48,861 bases of DNA from Flavobacterium sp. (lineage in GTDB: Bacteria > Bacteroidota > Bacteroidia > Flavobacteriales > Flavobacteriaceae): positions 1 to 48,861 of the forward strand of contig VEQT01000015.1 of the NCBI GenBank assembly GCA_018883065.1, written 5' to 3'. A program made the position numbers and the translations under genes. Below the pieces are notes generated by a model, which was not told where the DNA came from, did no database searches, and saw only the letters and a program-made list of their open reading frames with translations. Shown piece after piece: positions 32,482-41,038 of this stretch (position 1 is its first letter; each line of letters opens with the position of its first letter).

Positions 32482-34806
32482 TTAACTGATGATTTGTAAT
32501 TTGGTAAACCGCAACAAGAGGGTTTTCAATCCGCCCACATCAAATTTAATTTCGGCACTTTTGTCGGCACCCGCTCCTTTAAGTTGTATGACTACGCCGC
32601 GGCCAAATCGCTCGTGCATGACCTCAGTTCCAGGCGCCAATTGACCGTCGTAGTTGGTTGACGATCCGCCTGGACCGGCTGACGAAATGGGTTTTAATTT
32701 GCGGATATTCGGATTATTTTGGGCTTCAGGATTTTTGGGTGGAGTACCACTTTGAGGCTTCATTAATCGCAATTTGCTTTTATCCACATCGCCAAAAATA
32801 TCAGTATCAATCATAGGTTTAAAGCGGTAATTGGTCTCGGTGGGTGTAAGGTATTCCAAGTATTGGGAATCAATTTCTTCAATAAAGCGCGAAGGTTCAC
32901 TGTCGGTGAGTTTTCCCCAGCGGTAACGCGATTGCGCATAGGTTAAGTAGGCTTGTTTTTCGGCACGGGTAAGAGCTACATAAAACAAACGTCGTTCTTC
33001 TTCGAGGTCACTGCGCGTACTCAAACTCATGGCACTCGGAAACAAATCTTCTTCTAATCCCACCACAAACACATACGGAAATTCCAAGCCTTTGGCCAAG
33101 TGAATGGTCATCAAGGCCACGCGGTCTTCATCGCCGGTATCTTTATCTAAATCAGTGGCCAAGGCTACGTCTTCTAGAAATTCGGCCAAGGCCCCTCGTG
33201 CGCCTTCAATTTCTTTTTGTCCTTCGGTAAAATCCTTGATCCCGTTGAGCAATTCTTCGATATTTTCAATGCGGGCAATGCCTTCGGGCGTAGCGTCTTT
33301 TTTTAATTCTTGTACCAAACCGGTTTTTTTGGTCACCATGTCGGTGAGGTAAAACGCATCTTGGTTTTCGTTCACCACCTGAAAACTCTGAATCATGGTT
33401 ACAAAATCGAGCAATTTTTGTTTGGTTCCCGAATTCAGCTTCAAGTCAATTTTATCTATGTTTTGCATCACCTCAAACACCGAGCGCTTGTAATGGTTGG
33501 CGGCGATGGTCAATTTTTCGAGCGTGGTATCACCAATTCCACGTGCGGGATAATTGATCACACGCATCAAAGCCTCTTCATCTTTGGGGTTAATCACCAA
33601 ACGCAAATAACACAATACATCTTTGATTTCTTTGCGCTGATAAAACGACAATCCTCCATAGATTCGATAAGGAATGTCGCGTTTGCGCAAGGCATCTTCC
33701 ATGGCGCGTGACTGGGCATTGGTGCGGTATAAAATAGCAAATTGACCGTTCAGCATTTGGTGTTGCATTTTTTCTTCCCAAATCGTACTGGCTACAAAAC
33801 GACCCTCTTCGCCATCGGTGATGCTGCGGTTTACCTTAATTTTTGGACCAAAATCGTTGGCTGTCCACACTACCTTATCGAGTTTGGTTTTGTTTTTGTC
33901 AATGATTGAGTTGGCGGCTTCTACTATGTTTTTGGTGGAGCGGTAATTTTGTTCCAAGCGATAGGTTTGCACATTTTCATAATCTTTCTGGAAGTTCAAA
34001 ATGTTGTTGATGTTGGCCCCGCGAAACGCATAGATACTCTGGGCATCGTCACCTACCACACAAATGTTTTGAAACCGATCAGACAACGCGCGCACAATTA
34101 GGTATTGCGAGTGATTGGTGTCTTGGTACTCATCAACCAAAATGTAACGAAAACGATCTTGATACTTGGCCAATACATCCGGAAAACGAGACAATAATTC
34201 GTTGGTTTTGAGCAACAAATCATCAAAATCCATGGCGCCGGCTTTGAAACAACGCTCCACATAATTTTGGTAGATTTCGCCCGTTCTAGGCTTCTTGGCC
34301 ATGGCATCGGCCTCTTGCAATTCGGGATTGTTGAAATAGGCTTTAACCGTAATCAAACTGTTTTTATAGGATGATATTCGGCTCAACAATTGTTTGGGTT
34401 TGTAGACATCTTTGTCGAGTTGCATTTCTTTGATAATCGCCGAAAGCAAACGCACCGAATCTTGCGAATCATAAATGGTAAAGTTGGACGGATAGCCCAA
34501 TTTATCGGCTTCGGCTCGGAGAATGCGCGCAAATACAGAGTGAAATGTTCCCATCCACAAATTTTTGGCTTCACCTGAACCCACTATTCCGGCAATACGA
34601 CTCTTCATTTCACGAGCCGCTTTATTGGTAAAAGTGAGCGCCAACACATTAAAAGCATCAACACCCAAACTCATCAAGTAGGCAATGCGCACGGTGAGTA
34701 CGCGTGTTTTTCCCGAGCCTGCACCGGCAATAATGATCATGGGACCGTCTTTTTGCAGTACGGGTTGTTGTTGGGCTTCGTTGAGTTCGTTGATGTATCG
34801 TTGCAT
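32482..34806 (-). CDS. uvrD: UvrD/PcrA-type superfamily 1 DNA helicase
   Basis: A 774-residue 3'-5' helicase for repair and replication-conflict removal. Q motif LNEAQQQPV and Walker A IIAGAGSGKTRVL (about 26-38) open it. TFTNKAAREMKSRI, VDEYQDTNHSQY (motif II, about 226-237), VVGDDAQSIYAFRGA, EQNYRST, LMTIHLAKGLEFPYVFVVG and EERRLFYVALTRAEKQAYL follow in order. The C-terminal part has the PcrA-like Tudor-like end (PGTEVMHERFGRGVVIQL). Everything needed is present. It divides the region from the + strand gene at 34914 through a divergent promoter pair. Confidence 0.95.
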   Translation of the reverse strand: MQRYINELNEAQQQPVLQKDGPMIIIAGAGSGKTRVLTVRIAYLMSLGVDAFNVLALTFTNKAAREMKSRIAGIVGSGEAKNLWMGTFHSVFARILRAEADKLGYPSNFTIYDSQDSVRLLSAIIKEMQLDKDVYKPKQLLSRISSYKNSLITVKAYFNNPELQEADAMAKKPRTGEIYQNYVERCFKAGAMDFDDLLLKTNELLSRFPDVLAKYQDRFRYILVDEYQDTNHSQYLIVRALSDRFQNICVVGDDAQSIYAFRGANINNILNFQKDYENVQTYRLEQNYRSTKNIVEAANSIIDKNKTKLDKVVWTANDFGPKIKVNRSITDGEEGRFVASTIWEEKMQHQMLNGQFAILYRTNAQSRAMEDALRKRDIPYRIYGGLSFYQRKEIKDVLCYLRLVINPKDEEALMRVINYPARGIGDTTLEKLTIAANHYKRSVFEVMQNIDKIDLKLNSGTKQKLLDFVTMIQSFQVVNENQDAFYLTDMVTKKTGLVQELKKDATPEGIARIENIEELLNGIKDFTEGQKEIEGARGALAEFLEDVALATDLDKDTGDEDRVALMTIHLAKGLEFPYVFVVGLEEDLFPSAMSLSTRSDLEEERRLFYVALTRAEKQAYLTYAQSRYRWGKLTDSEPSRFIEEIDSQYLEYLTPTETNYRFKPMIDTDIFGDVDKSKLRLMKPQSGTPPKNPEAQNNPNIRKLKPISSAGPGGSSTNYDGQLAPGTEVMHERFGRGVVIQLKGAGADKSAEIKFDVGGLKTLLLRFTKLQIIS

Positions 34807-34823
34807 GCCTGATGTAATTTTTT

Positions 34824-34831
34824 CAAAAATA
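34824..34831 (-). promoter_or_regulatory. promoter -7 element of uvrD
   Basis: Minus strand TATTTTTG, an exact TAnnTTTG match, ends 17 bases before the uvrD ATG at 34806. Confidence 0.5.
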
Positions 34832-34886
34832 GAACTCCTGACACGTTAATACAATTTATTTGATGTTGATTTATCAACTAAAATTC

Positions 34887-34894
34887 TATTTTTG
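34887..34894 (+). promoter_or_regulatory. promoter -7 element of the 173-residue membrane protein
   Basis: TATTTTTG, an exact TAnnTTTG match ending 19 bases before the ATG at 34914. A TTG at 34866-34868 lies 18 bases upstream, at the expected -33 spacing, making this one of the better-formed promoters in the window. Confidence 0.6.
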
Positions 34895-34913
34895 TTCATC
34901 AAAAAAATACGCC

Positions 34914-35435
34914 ATGGATTCTGCCAAACTATTTGAAATTCTAGCCTATACCCTGCCCTCTTTACTTACCGGAGGCGTAGCTTATTACTTATTTGCTGCC
35001 TATTTTAAAGATCAACAAAACACGCGTCGGTGGTTGTTACAAAAAGAAAATCAAAAAGCGTCATTGCCTTTGCGATTACAAGCATACGAACGCATGGCTT
35101 TATTTTTAGAACGCATCAATCCAACTCATTTATTGGTACGTATTACCCCGCATTCATCAGATAAAAATCAGTATGAAAATTATGTGATCGCCCAAATTGA
35201 ACAAGAATTTGAGCACAACCTCACCCAACAAATTTACCTGAGTGACGACTGTTGGACCGTGATTACTACTGCCAAAAATGCCACCATTCAACTCATTCGA
35301 AAAGCCTGCATGAGTGAAAAAGTGGAAAATGCCGACAAGTTGCGGGAAGTGATTTTGAGTGAATTATTTGATAAAACGGCGCCAAGTTCGGCAGCCTTAG
35401 GCTACTTAAAATCAGAAATTAAGCAGTTTTTATAG
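34914..35435 (+). CDS. unrecognised conserved-looking protein with one membrane segment
   Basis: Starting at the ATG at 34914 this gives 173 residues. One hydrophobic segment near the N-terminus (about 7-29, with YTLPSLLTGGVAYYLFAAYF) is followed by a basic stretch and an alpha-helical soluble part with LPLRLQAYERMALFLERINP, ENYVIAQIEQEFEHNLTQQI and DDCWTVITTAKNATIQLIRK. It looks like a real protein conserved among Flavobacteriaceae, but I know no function for it. An in-frame ATG at 34860 lies upstream of the promoter and is rejected. Its end overlaps the convergent M1 peptidase gene by six bases. Confidence 0.75.
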   Translation: MDSAKLFEILAYTLPSLLTGGVAYYLFAAYFKDQQNTRRWLLQKENQKASLPLRLQAYERMALFLERINPTHLLVRITPHSSDKNQYENYVIAQIEQEFEHNLTQQIYLSDDCWTVITTAKNATIQLIRKACMSEKVENADKLREVILSELFDKTAPSSAALGYLKSEIKQFL

Positions 35436-37532
35436 CGATTTCCCCTCGACCAATAAACGCTGTAATTGAGTTTTCTCGCGTATGGGCAAGCTCGGTATAA
35501 AGCCTTCTAGTGTAGTTTTGTACTCGTCCTGTTTAATCAATTCCCGCAGTTTATCTTTGGCAAATTTTACAAACTGCCAGCGATGGCTACTGCTCGCATA
35601 GACCAAACTTTTGAGTACTTCAGGCGTTTTAAGGTTTAAATTCAACAAGACATTTAAGGCATTTTGCTGCAAATCAGAATCGTAATTGGTGCTGGTGTAA
35701 TGCAATAATTCGCGGTAAAACACACTTTTTTGTTGCACATCCGTGGCTTGCATATAGGCCAAATTCAAATAGGCCAAGCGCAGGTTCTTATTCAAAAAGC
35801 CAATTCGGTTTTTGTATTTTTCCAAATAACGTTCCCGATCACTGGGTGCATTTTTCCATAAGGTATACAAGGCCATCTCTTGGGTTTCATAGGACGGATC
35901 GTCCATAAGCGTTTCAAATGTTGTTCGAAACGATTCCGGAAATTCAGTTGTGGTAGCAGCTACAGTTTGGCGCACGGCCACATCATCTGTTTTGAGGGCG
36001 GCTTGCAGTAAAAATTCCCGGTCTTCAAAACGCGCATTCTTTTGCTGATAAAGCAATAACTCTTTGAGTGGAGCGGCAAATTTTCCGTTCATCCAATACA
36101 TCAAACTATCGCGCTGGGTTAAAGCGATTGGCCGATTGCGCAACTGCAAATACTGCTCCATGGTTTTGTTCTTTCGCAGCAATACAAAGGCCTCTTCTCT
36201 GGGAAATTCGACCGATTCCAACCAACGTCTTTGAAAAGATTGTGTATTAAATTGGGGAGCCACTTTGTTTACCTCAGCTAAAAAATTAGCCGTAATTACG
36301 TTGGTATATTGGTATTTTTTGAGGTAGGATTTCACCGCCTTTTGAAAGGCTTTGGCGCCGATGTTTTCGCGAATTACATGCAAGGCCCACGCCCCTTTTT
36401 GGTAAAAACTTAAGGTACTCGCTTTGGGATTGAGCACCGGAATGCTGTCGGTTTTGGCGGCCTGAATGAGCTGTTGCGCCGATTGAAACAATTTGTTGTA
36501 AAAGTAATCAGCACCAAAAATCTCTTTTTCGGCCAACAAGGCATAATAGGTCGCAAAGCCTTCCTGCAACCAATGGTCTTTGCCCGACTGAGCCGTAACC
36601 AAATCACCAAACCACTGGTGTGCAAGCTCATGCGCATTTACATTCACGTAATTTCTATCATTAAAACCAACCGAATCGACCAGGTATTCGCGGGAGAAAA
36701 TCGTAGTTGTAGTATTTTCCATACCGGCATACAAAAAATCACGCACCGGTACTTGTCGGTATATTTTCCAGGGATATTTCACACCAATTTCTTTGGTCAA
36801 ATAATCCATGATTTGTTTGGAATAGCGGTAAGTAGGCTCAATGCGTGCTGCATCTTCGGCTTCGTAATACTGTTCGAGGGGCACGCCATTTTTACTAAAC
36901 AGCGTACGTTTTTGGTAATGACCAATGGCCAAAGCTACCAAATAACTGCTCATGGGCTGGGTCATTTGGTACTGCCATTCGATGTCGTCGCCTATGCTTT
37001 TTTGTTGAATTAATTGACCGTTAGAAACGACCGTAAAACTCTTTTGAAAGCGAACCGTAGTTGAAAAAATTACCTTTTCGTTGGGGTCATCAAAACTGGG
37101 CAACCAATGGCTTGTGTATTTGCCCTGACCTTGCGTCCAGATTTGGCCTTGCACTTGTTCGGGAGTTTGGACTTTAGGCGAAAAATCCCAATTCACAAAG
37201 TACATGGTTTGGGTTGGAAAGGCTTCGTAGTGCAATTGCAAGGTGTTTTCTCCAAGTTGATACCCTTGATACAAGATGAATTGCTTGTTGTTGTTTTTAA
37301 ATGGAACCGGTTTGCCGTTAAGCAATACCTGCGAAAATTCCATTTTTTGGGCATCGATGCGAATGCTATCTACCGTTGATTTTACGGTAAATTGGTAGGT
37401 CACATCTCCAGTAACATTTCGTTTTACCGGATTGATTTCGAGCATGGATTGGCAACTTGTAAAGTTGACCGCCGTTGTATTTTGGGCAAAAACAAGTGCT
37501 GAAAAAAGCAAAAAACCAAAACGAAGAAACAT
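35430..37532 (-). CDS. M1 family zinc metallopeptidase
   Basis: A 700-residue aminopeptidase-like enzyme, probably periplasmic: residues 1-17 (MFLRFGFLLFSALVFAQ) form a signal peptide. The exopeptidase loop reads YAGMENTTTTIF (G270-N273). The zinc site is H301-E302-x2-H305 in NAHELAHQWFG, with E324 in WLQEGFATYYA as third ligand. The N-terminal beta domain with TSHWLPSFDDPNEK and the C-terminal helical array are as in M1 members. It would trim N-terminal residues from peptides outside the cytoplasm. The promoter TATATTTG lies on the minus strand at 37555-37562. Confidence 0.93.
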   Translation of the reverse strand: MFLRFGFLLFSALVFAQNTTAVNFTSCQSMLEINPVKRNVTGDVTYQFTVKSTVDSIRIDAQKMEFSQVLLNGKPVPFKNNNKQFILYQGYQLGENTLQLHYEAFPTQTMYFVNWDFSPKVQTPEQVQGQIWTQGQGKYTSHWLPSFDDPNEKVIFSTTVRFQKSFTVVSNGQLIQQKSIGDDIEWQYQMTQPMSSYLVALAIGHYQKRTLFSKNGVPLEQYYEAEDAARIEPTYRYSKQIMDYLTKEIGVKYPWKIYRQVPVRDFLYAGMENTTTTIFSREYLVDSVGFNDRNYVNVNAHELAHQWFGDLVTAQSGKDHWLQEGFATYYALLAEKEIFGADYFYNKLFQSAQQLIQAAKTDSIPVLNPKASTLSFYQKGAWALHVIRENIGAKAFQKAVKSYLKKYQYTNVITANFLAEVNKVAPQFNTQSFQRRWLESVEFPREEAFVLLRKNKTMEQYLQLRNRPIALTQRDSLMYWMNGKFAAPLKELLLYQQKNARFEDREFLLQAALKTDDVAVRQTVAATTTEFPESFRTTFETLMDDPSYETQEMALYTLWKNAPSDRERYLEKYKNRIGFLNKNLRLAYLNLAYMQATDVQQKSVFYRELLHYTSTNYDSDLQQNALNVLLNLNLKTPEVLKSLVYASSSHRWQFVKFAKDKLRELIKQDEYKTTLEGFIPSLPIREKTQLQRLLVEGKSL

Positions 37533-37554
37533 AGTTTTTAATTAAAAATTGACA

Positions 37555-37562
37555 CAAATATA
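37555..37562 (-). promoter_or_regulatory. promoter -7 element of the M1 peptidase
   Basis: Minus strand TATATTTG, an exact TAnnTTTG match ending 22 bases before the ATG at 37532. Confidence 0.5.
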
Positions 37563-37620
37563 CACCAACTTGGGCTGCAATTTTAGCCTTTAGCCGCTTT
37601 CGTGATTTCAAATTATAGCC

Positions 37621-37628
37621 TATCTTCG
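37621..37628 (+). promoter_or_regulatory. possible promoter -7 element of recG
   Basis: TATCTTCG matches TAnnTTTG with one mismatch and ends 15 bases before the preferred recG ATG at 37644. Confidence 0.35.
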
Positions 37629-37643
37629 AACTTTCGAAATTCG

Positions 37644-39743
37644 ATGGACGTATTGCAAACCGCTATAGAATACTTAAAAGGCGTTGGCCCGAGCCGCGGG
37701 CAATTGCTGCGTGCCGAATTGGGCATTCACACCTATGCCGATTTGCTCCAACTCTACCCCAACCGTTATATTGATCGGACGCGTTACTACAAAATAAATG
37801 AGTTACAACCCAGCTCGGCCGAGGTGCAGTTGGTAGGTAAACTCATCCACATTAAAATGGTGGAGCAAAAACGTGGAAAACGCCTAGTTGCCACTTTTGT
37901 AGACGAAACTGGACAAATGGAATTGGTGTGGTTTCAAGGCCATAAATTCATTAAAGACCAATTGCAACTCAATGTACCCTTGGTGATTTTTGGCAAATGT
38001 TCGGTGTTTAATGGCACGTATTCCATGCCACATCCAGAAATCGAATTGCTCAAAGACCACGAACAAAGTTTGCGTTCGGCGCTGCAAGCGGTCTATCCGT
38101 CTACCGAAAAAGTAGCCAACAAAGGTATTTCTAACCGGGTGATGCATAAATTGTTGCAGCAACTTTTTATAGAAACCCAAGCCCGCTTTGACGAAACCTT
38201 ACCTCCAGCGCTGTTGGAAGAGCTCAAACTATTACCCAAAAACGCAGCCCTGTTTAACATCCATTTTCCCAAAAACACCGAAGTCTTGGCCAAAGCCCAG
38301 TTTCGGTTAAAATTTGAGGAGCTCTTTTTTATCCAACTGCAACTCATTTCGAAGAACCTCATTCGCAAACAAAAAATAAAAGGTCACGCCTTTACACAAG
38401 TGGGCGACAATTTCACTACGTTTTTTGAACAGCATTTGCCTTTTGATTTGACCAATGCCCAAAAACGGGTGCTCAAAGAAATACGCAACGACATGGGCAA
38501 ACCTGCGCAAATGAACCGTTTGCTACAAGGCGATGTGGGATCGGGCAAAACCATCGTAGCCTTTATGTGTATGTTGTTGGCGATCGACAATGGATTTCAA
38601 GCTTGCCTCATGGCACCGACCGAAATTTTGGCCAACCAACATTTTATTGGGTTGGGCGAATTGGCCGCGCGCTTAGGGATTGAAATTCGATTGCTCACGG
38701 GATCAACCAAAACAGCGGCACGAAAAGAAATTCACGAAAGATTAGAAAACGGCTCGCTCCAAATACTGGTGGGCACGCATGCCTTACTAGAAGACAAAGT
38801 ACAATTTGCCAATTTGGGCTTGGCCATTATTGACGAACAACACCGATTTGGCGTAGCCCAACGGTCTAAATTGTGGCACAAAAATGAGGTTCCGCCGCAC
38901 GTGTTAGTAATGACCGCGACGCCCATTCCGCGAACCTTGGCCATGAGTTTATATGGCGATTTGGACATCTCTGTTATTGATGAATTGCCGCCGGGCCGAA
39001 AACCCATTCAAACCGTGCACCGCTTTGATGCCAACCGCTTAAAAGTGTGGAAATTCATGAAAGATGAAATTGCCAAAGGCCGTCAGATCTATGTAGTTTT
39101 TCCACTGATTAAGGAATCTGAAAAATTGGATTTCAAGAATTTAATGGAAGGTTACGAAGGCATTTCACGTGATTTTCCACTGCCTCAATATGCCATTTCT
39201 ATCGTACATGGTCAGATGAAACCCAGCGAAAAAGACTCTGAGATGAAGCGATTTGCCGAGGGTAAAACCCAAATAATGGTGGCCACCACCGTAATTGAAG
39301 TAGGTGTAAATGTGCCCAATGCCAGCGTGATGATTATTGAAAGTGCTGAACGATTTGGCTTGTCGCAACTGCATCAATTGCGCGGGCGCGTAGGACGTGG
39401 AGCCGAACAAAGTTTTTGCATTCTAATGACAGGGCACCAATTGTCATCCGACAGCAAAACCCGCATGGAAACCATGTGCAGCACCAACGACGGTTTTGAA
39501 ATTGCCGAAGTCGACTTGAAACTGCGCGGCCCAGGAGATCTCTTGGGCACGCAACAAAGTGGCGTGTTGCAATTGCGCATTGCCGACTTGGTGCGCGATC
39601 GAGAGCTTTTACAAATTGCCCGACACGAGGCCAGCAAATTGCTCAAAGCCGACATGCGCTTGGAACTTCCCGAACACCAAAACCTACGCAAGGCCTACCT
39701 AGAATTGGTGAAAAAGAAAAACATTTGGAATTTTATAAGTTAA
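37644..39743 (+). CDS. recG: ATP-dependent DNA helicase RecG
   Basis: A 699-residue branched-DNA translocase that rescues stalled forks and processes recombination intermediates. The N-terminal wedge domain contains the OB fold (about 55-150). The motor has GDVGSGKTIVAF (Walker A), MAPTEILANQHF, IIDEQHRFGVAQR (DEQH box), MTATPIPRTLAM, and TTVIEVGVNVPNASVMI and QLHQLRGRVGRGAEQSFC. The end carries LRGPGDLLGTQQSG, the RecG-specific block. A start at 37602 would add 14 residues. The ATG at 37644 (MDVLQTAIEYLKGVGPSRG) gives the family N-terminus and fits the promoter. Confidence 0.95.
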   Translation: MDVLQTAIEYLKGVGPSRGQLLRAELGIHTYADLLQLYPNRYIDRTRYYKINELQPSSAEVQLVGKLIHIKMVEQKRGKRLVATFVDETGQMELVWFQGHKFIKDQLQLNVPLVIFGKCSVFNGTYSMPHPEIELLKDHEQSLRSALQAVYPSTEKVANKGISNRVMHKLLQQLFIETQARFDETLPPALLEELKLLPKNAALFNIHFPKNTEVLAKAQFRLKFEELFFIQLQLISKNLIRKQKIKGHAFTQVGDNFTTFFEQHLPFDLTNAQKRVLKEIRNDMGKPAQMNRLLQGDVGSGKTIVAFMCMLLAIDNGFQACLMAPTEILANQHFIGLGELAARLGIEIRLLTGSTKTAARKEIHERLENGSLQILVGTHALLEDKVQFANLGLAIIDEQHRFGVAQRSKLWHKNEVPPHVLVMTATPIPRTLAMSLYGDLDISVIDELPPGRKPIQTVHRFDANRLKVWKFMKDEIAKGRQIYVVFPLIKESEKLDFKNLMEGYEGISRDFPLPQYAISIVHGQMKPSEKDSEMKRFAEGKTQIMVATTVIEVGVNVPNASVMIIESAERFGLSQLHQLRGRVGRGAEQSFCILMTGHQLSSDSKTRMETMCSTNDGFEIAEVDLKLRGPGDLLGTQQSGVLQLRIADLVRDRELLQIARHEASKLLKADMRLELPEHQNLRKAYLELVKKKNIWNFIS

Positions 39744-39746
39744 ATT

Positions 39747-40610
39747 ATGGTACAATACAACCCCAAAGATTGGATTAGATTTATTTTTCGGTTTCATAAA
39801 TCGGATACGTTTCGGCAATTGATTCCCATGATGATTTTTATGGGACTCTATTCGGCAACAATTGCCTATGTTGAACTAAATATTTGGAACCTCAGCGATA
39901 CCAGCTTGGTAAAAAACATCTCGATTATGCACGGCATGCTGGGATTTGTGATTTCGTTGTTGCTGGCCTACCGAACCAACACCGCCTACGACCGCTGGTG
40001 GGAAGGCCGAAAACTGTGGGGCACTTTGGTAAACAACAGCCGTAATTTGGCTTGTAAATTGGCTGCGATGCTCAAAGAGGAAAAGGATAAAAAATACCTG
40101 CGTTTTTTAATTACGTCGTATGCCTCCATTTTGGCCAAACATTTAAACAATGAGACAATTGGTCAGCTATTATTTGATGACGTTGATTTAGACCTTAAAG
40201 AAAACAAGCACGTTCCCAACCAAGTGGCGTTGATGTTGTTTCAAAAAATTAATGACCTCTATGTTTCGGGAAAAATCACTGGCGATCAACTGATACTACT
40301 GAATGCTGAATTTCAATCGTTTAATGAAGTCTGTGGCGCCTGCGAACGAATAAAAAACACACCCATTCCCTACTCTTACAGTTCGTTTATTAAGAAGTTT
40401 ATATTTTTCTACGTGATGACTTTGCCTTTTGGTTATGCCCTGAGTTTGGGTTATTTGGTCATTCCGGTGGTGGTATTTATTTTCTATGTCTTGGCCAGTT
40501 TAGAACTCATCGCCGAAGAGATAGAAGACCCGTTTGGCACCGATTCCAATGATTTACCCACTGCCAAAATTGCTGCCAATATTAAAAAGCATGTTGAGGA
40601 GCTGATGTAA
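39747..40610 (+). CDS. bestrophin-like ion channel (RFP-TM/UPF0187 family)
   Basis: A 287-residue polytopic membrane protein. The N-terminal half shows PKDWIRFIFRFHKSD, a helix pair, and the conserved TAYDRWWEGRKLWGTLVNN region (about 74-92). Later segments have PLPFGYALSLGYLVIPVVV-type helices and the acidic IAEEIEDPFGTDSNDLP block (about 254-270), which is the bestrophin signature. Bacterial members form pentameric anion- or cation-conducting channels; the ion and role here are unknown. It starts three bases after recG, so it is probably on the same transcript. No terminator is visible after it. Confidence 0.88.
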   Translation: MVQYNPKDWIRFIFRFHKSDTFRQLIPMMIFMGLYSATIAYVELNIWNLSDTSLVKNISIMHGMLGFVISLLLAYRTNTAYDRWWEGRKLWGTLVNNSRNLACKLAAMLKEEKDKKYLRFLITSYASILAKHLNNETIGQLLFDDVDLDLKENKHVPNQVALMLFQKINDLYVSGKITGDQLILLNAEFQSFNEVCGACERIKNTPIPYSYSSFIKKFIFFYVMTLPFGYALSLGYLVIPVVVFIFYVLASLELIAEEIEDPFGTDSNDLPTAKIAANIKKHVEELM

Positions 40611-40745
40611 AAGAGGTTAAATAAATAATACACGCAATCTATTAAAGCAGGTTTAAGTCAAAAAGGGTAAAAATTATTTGCTATTGGTTTTTAGTCACCA
40701 ATACATGAATTCTAATCCCGACAATTCTTAACCATTCCAAGGACA

Positions 40746-40913
40746 TTAGAATCACATTTTCATCCCGACGCTTCGGGACTAATCTTCAAATTTTCAAATT
40801 CCAATCCTGACACTTCGTAACCAATCAAAGAACTTTAGAATCACATTTTCATCCCGACGCTTCGGGACTAATCTTCAAATTTTCAAATTCCAATCCCGAG
40901 GCTTCGAAACCAA
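40746..40913. repeat. 89-base direct tandem repeat, two copies
   Basis: TTAGAATCACATTTTCATCC starts both units (40746 and 40835). The first 62 bases are identical, and the following 18 differ at only a few positions. Each unit contains the hairpin CCCGA-CGCT-TCGGG, at 40764-40777 and 40853-40866. The second unit ends in GAGGCTTCGAAACCAA (40898-40913), which recurs with one change at 8055-8070. Confidence 0.9.
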
Positions 40914-41003
40914 TTCCAATTCTGCTGTTTCAGGTGCAAATTTTTCAATCTTTAAATCTTTAAATTTTTCAATAATTTTTCCTCCCCACAAATCCGCAAT
41001 CCG

Positions 41004-41011
41004 TATATTTA
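41004..41011 (+). promoter_or_regulatory. possible promoter -7 element of pheT
   Basis: TATATTTA matches TAnnTTTG except for the last base and lies 27 bases before the pheT ATG. Confidence 0.35.
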
Positions 41012-41038
41012 CGTCCTTAAAAATGTACGCCAAAAACT

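Larger units (their letters stand above)
40611..41038. repeat. gene-free 428-base gap before pheT with 89-base tandem repeats
   Basis: No convincing ORF, tRNA or terminator is seen. The first 100 bases are AT-rich and plain. The middle holds two near-identical 89-base units starting at 40746 and 40835 (see separate entry), preceded by a decayed third unit at about 40713-40745. The segment 40940-40980 is built from ATTTTTCAATCTTTAAATC words. The last 40 bases contain the pheT promoter candidate. Confidence 0.75.

Noticed and set aside
33310..33711. 133-codon open frame opposite uvrD
   Set aside because: It is a shadow of the helicase gene on the other strand; composition is Phe/His/Gln-rich as expected from reversed helicase codons.
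34860..34913. Upstream ATG for the 173-residue membrane protein
   Set aside because: It lies before the TTG/TATTTTTG promoter, and the added residues look non-coding.
36474..37013. 179-codon open frame on the plus strand inside the M1 peptidase gene
   Set aside because: It is antisense to a clear metallopeptidase with intact zinc-site motifs. Its translation has no domain-like pattern and no promoter or start context.
37602..37643. Upstream ATG for recG
   Set aside because: The 14 extra residues do not belong to the family, and the -7 candidate lies downstream of it.
40746..40913. Tandem 89-base repeats considered as a CRISPR array
   Set aside because: Only two contiguous long units, no alternation of short repeats with unique spacers, and no cas genes nearby.
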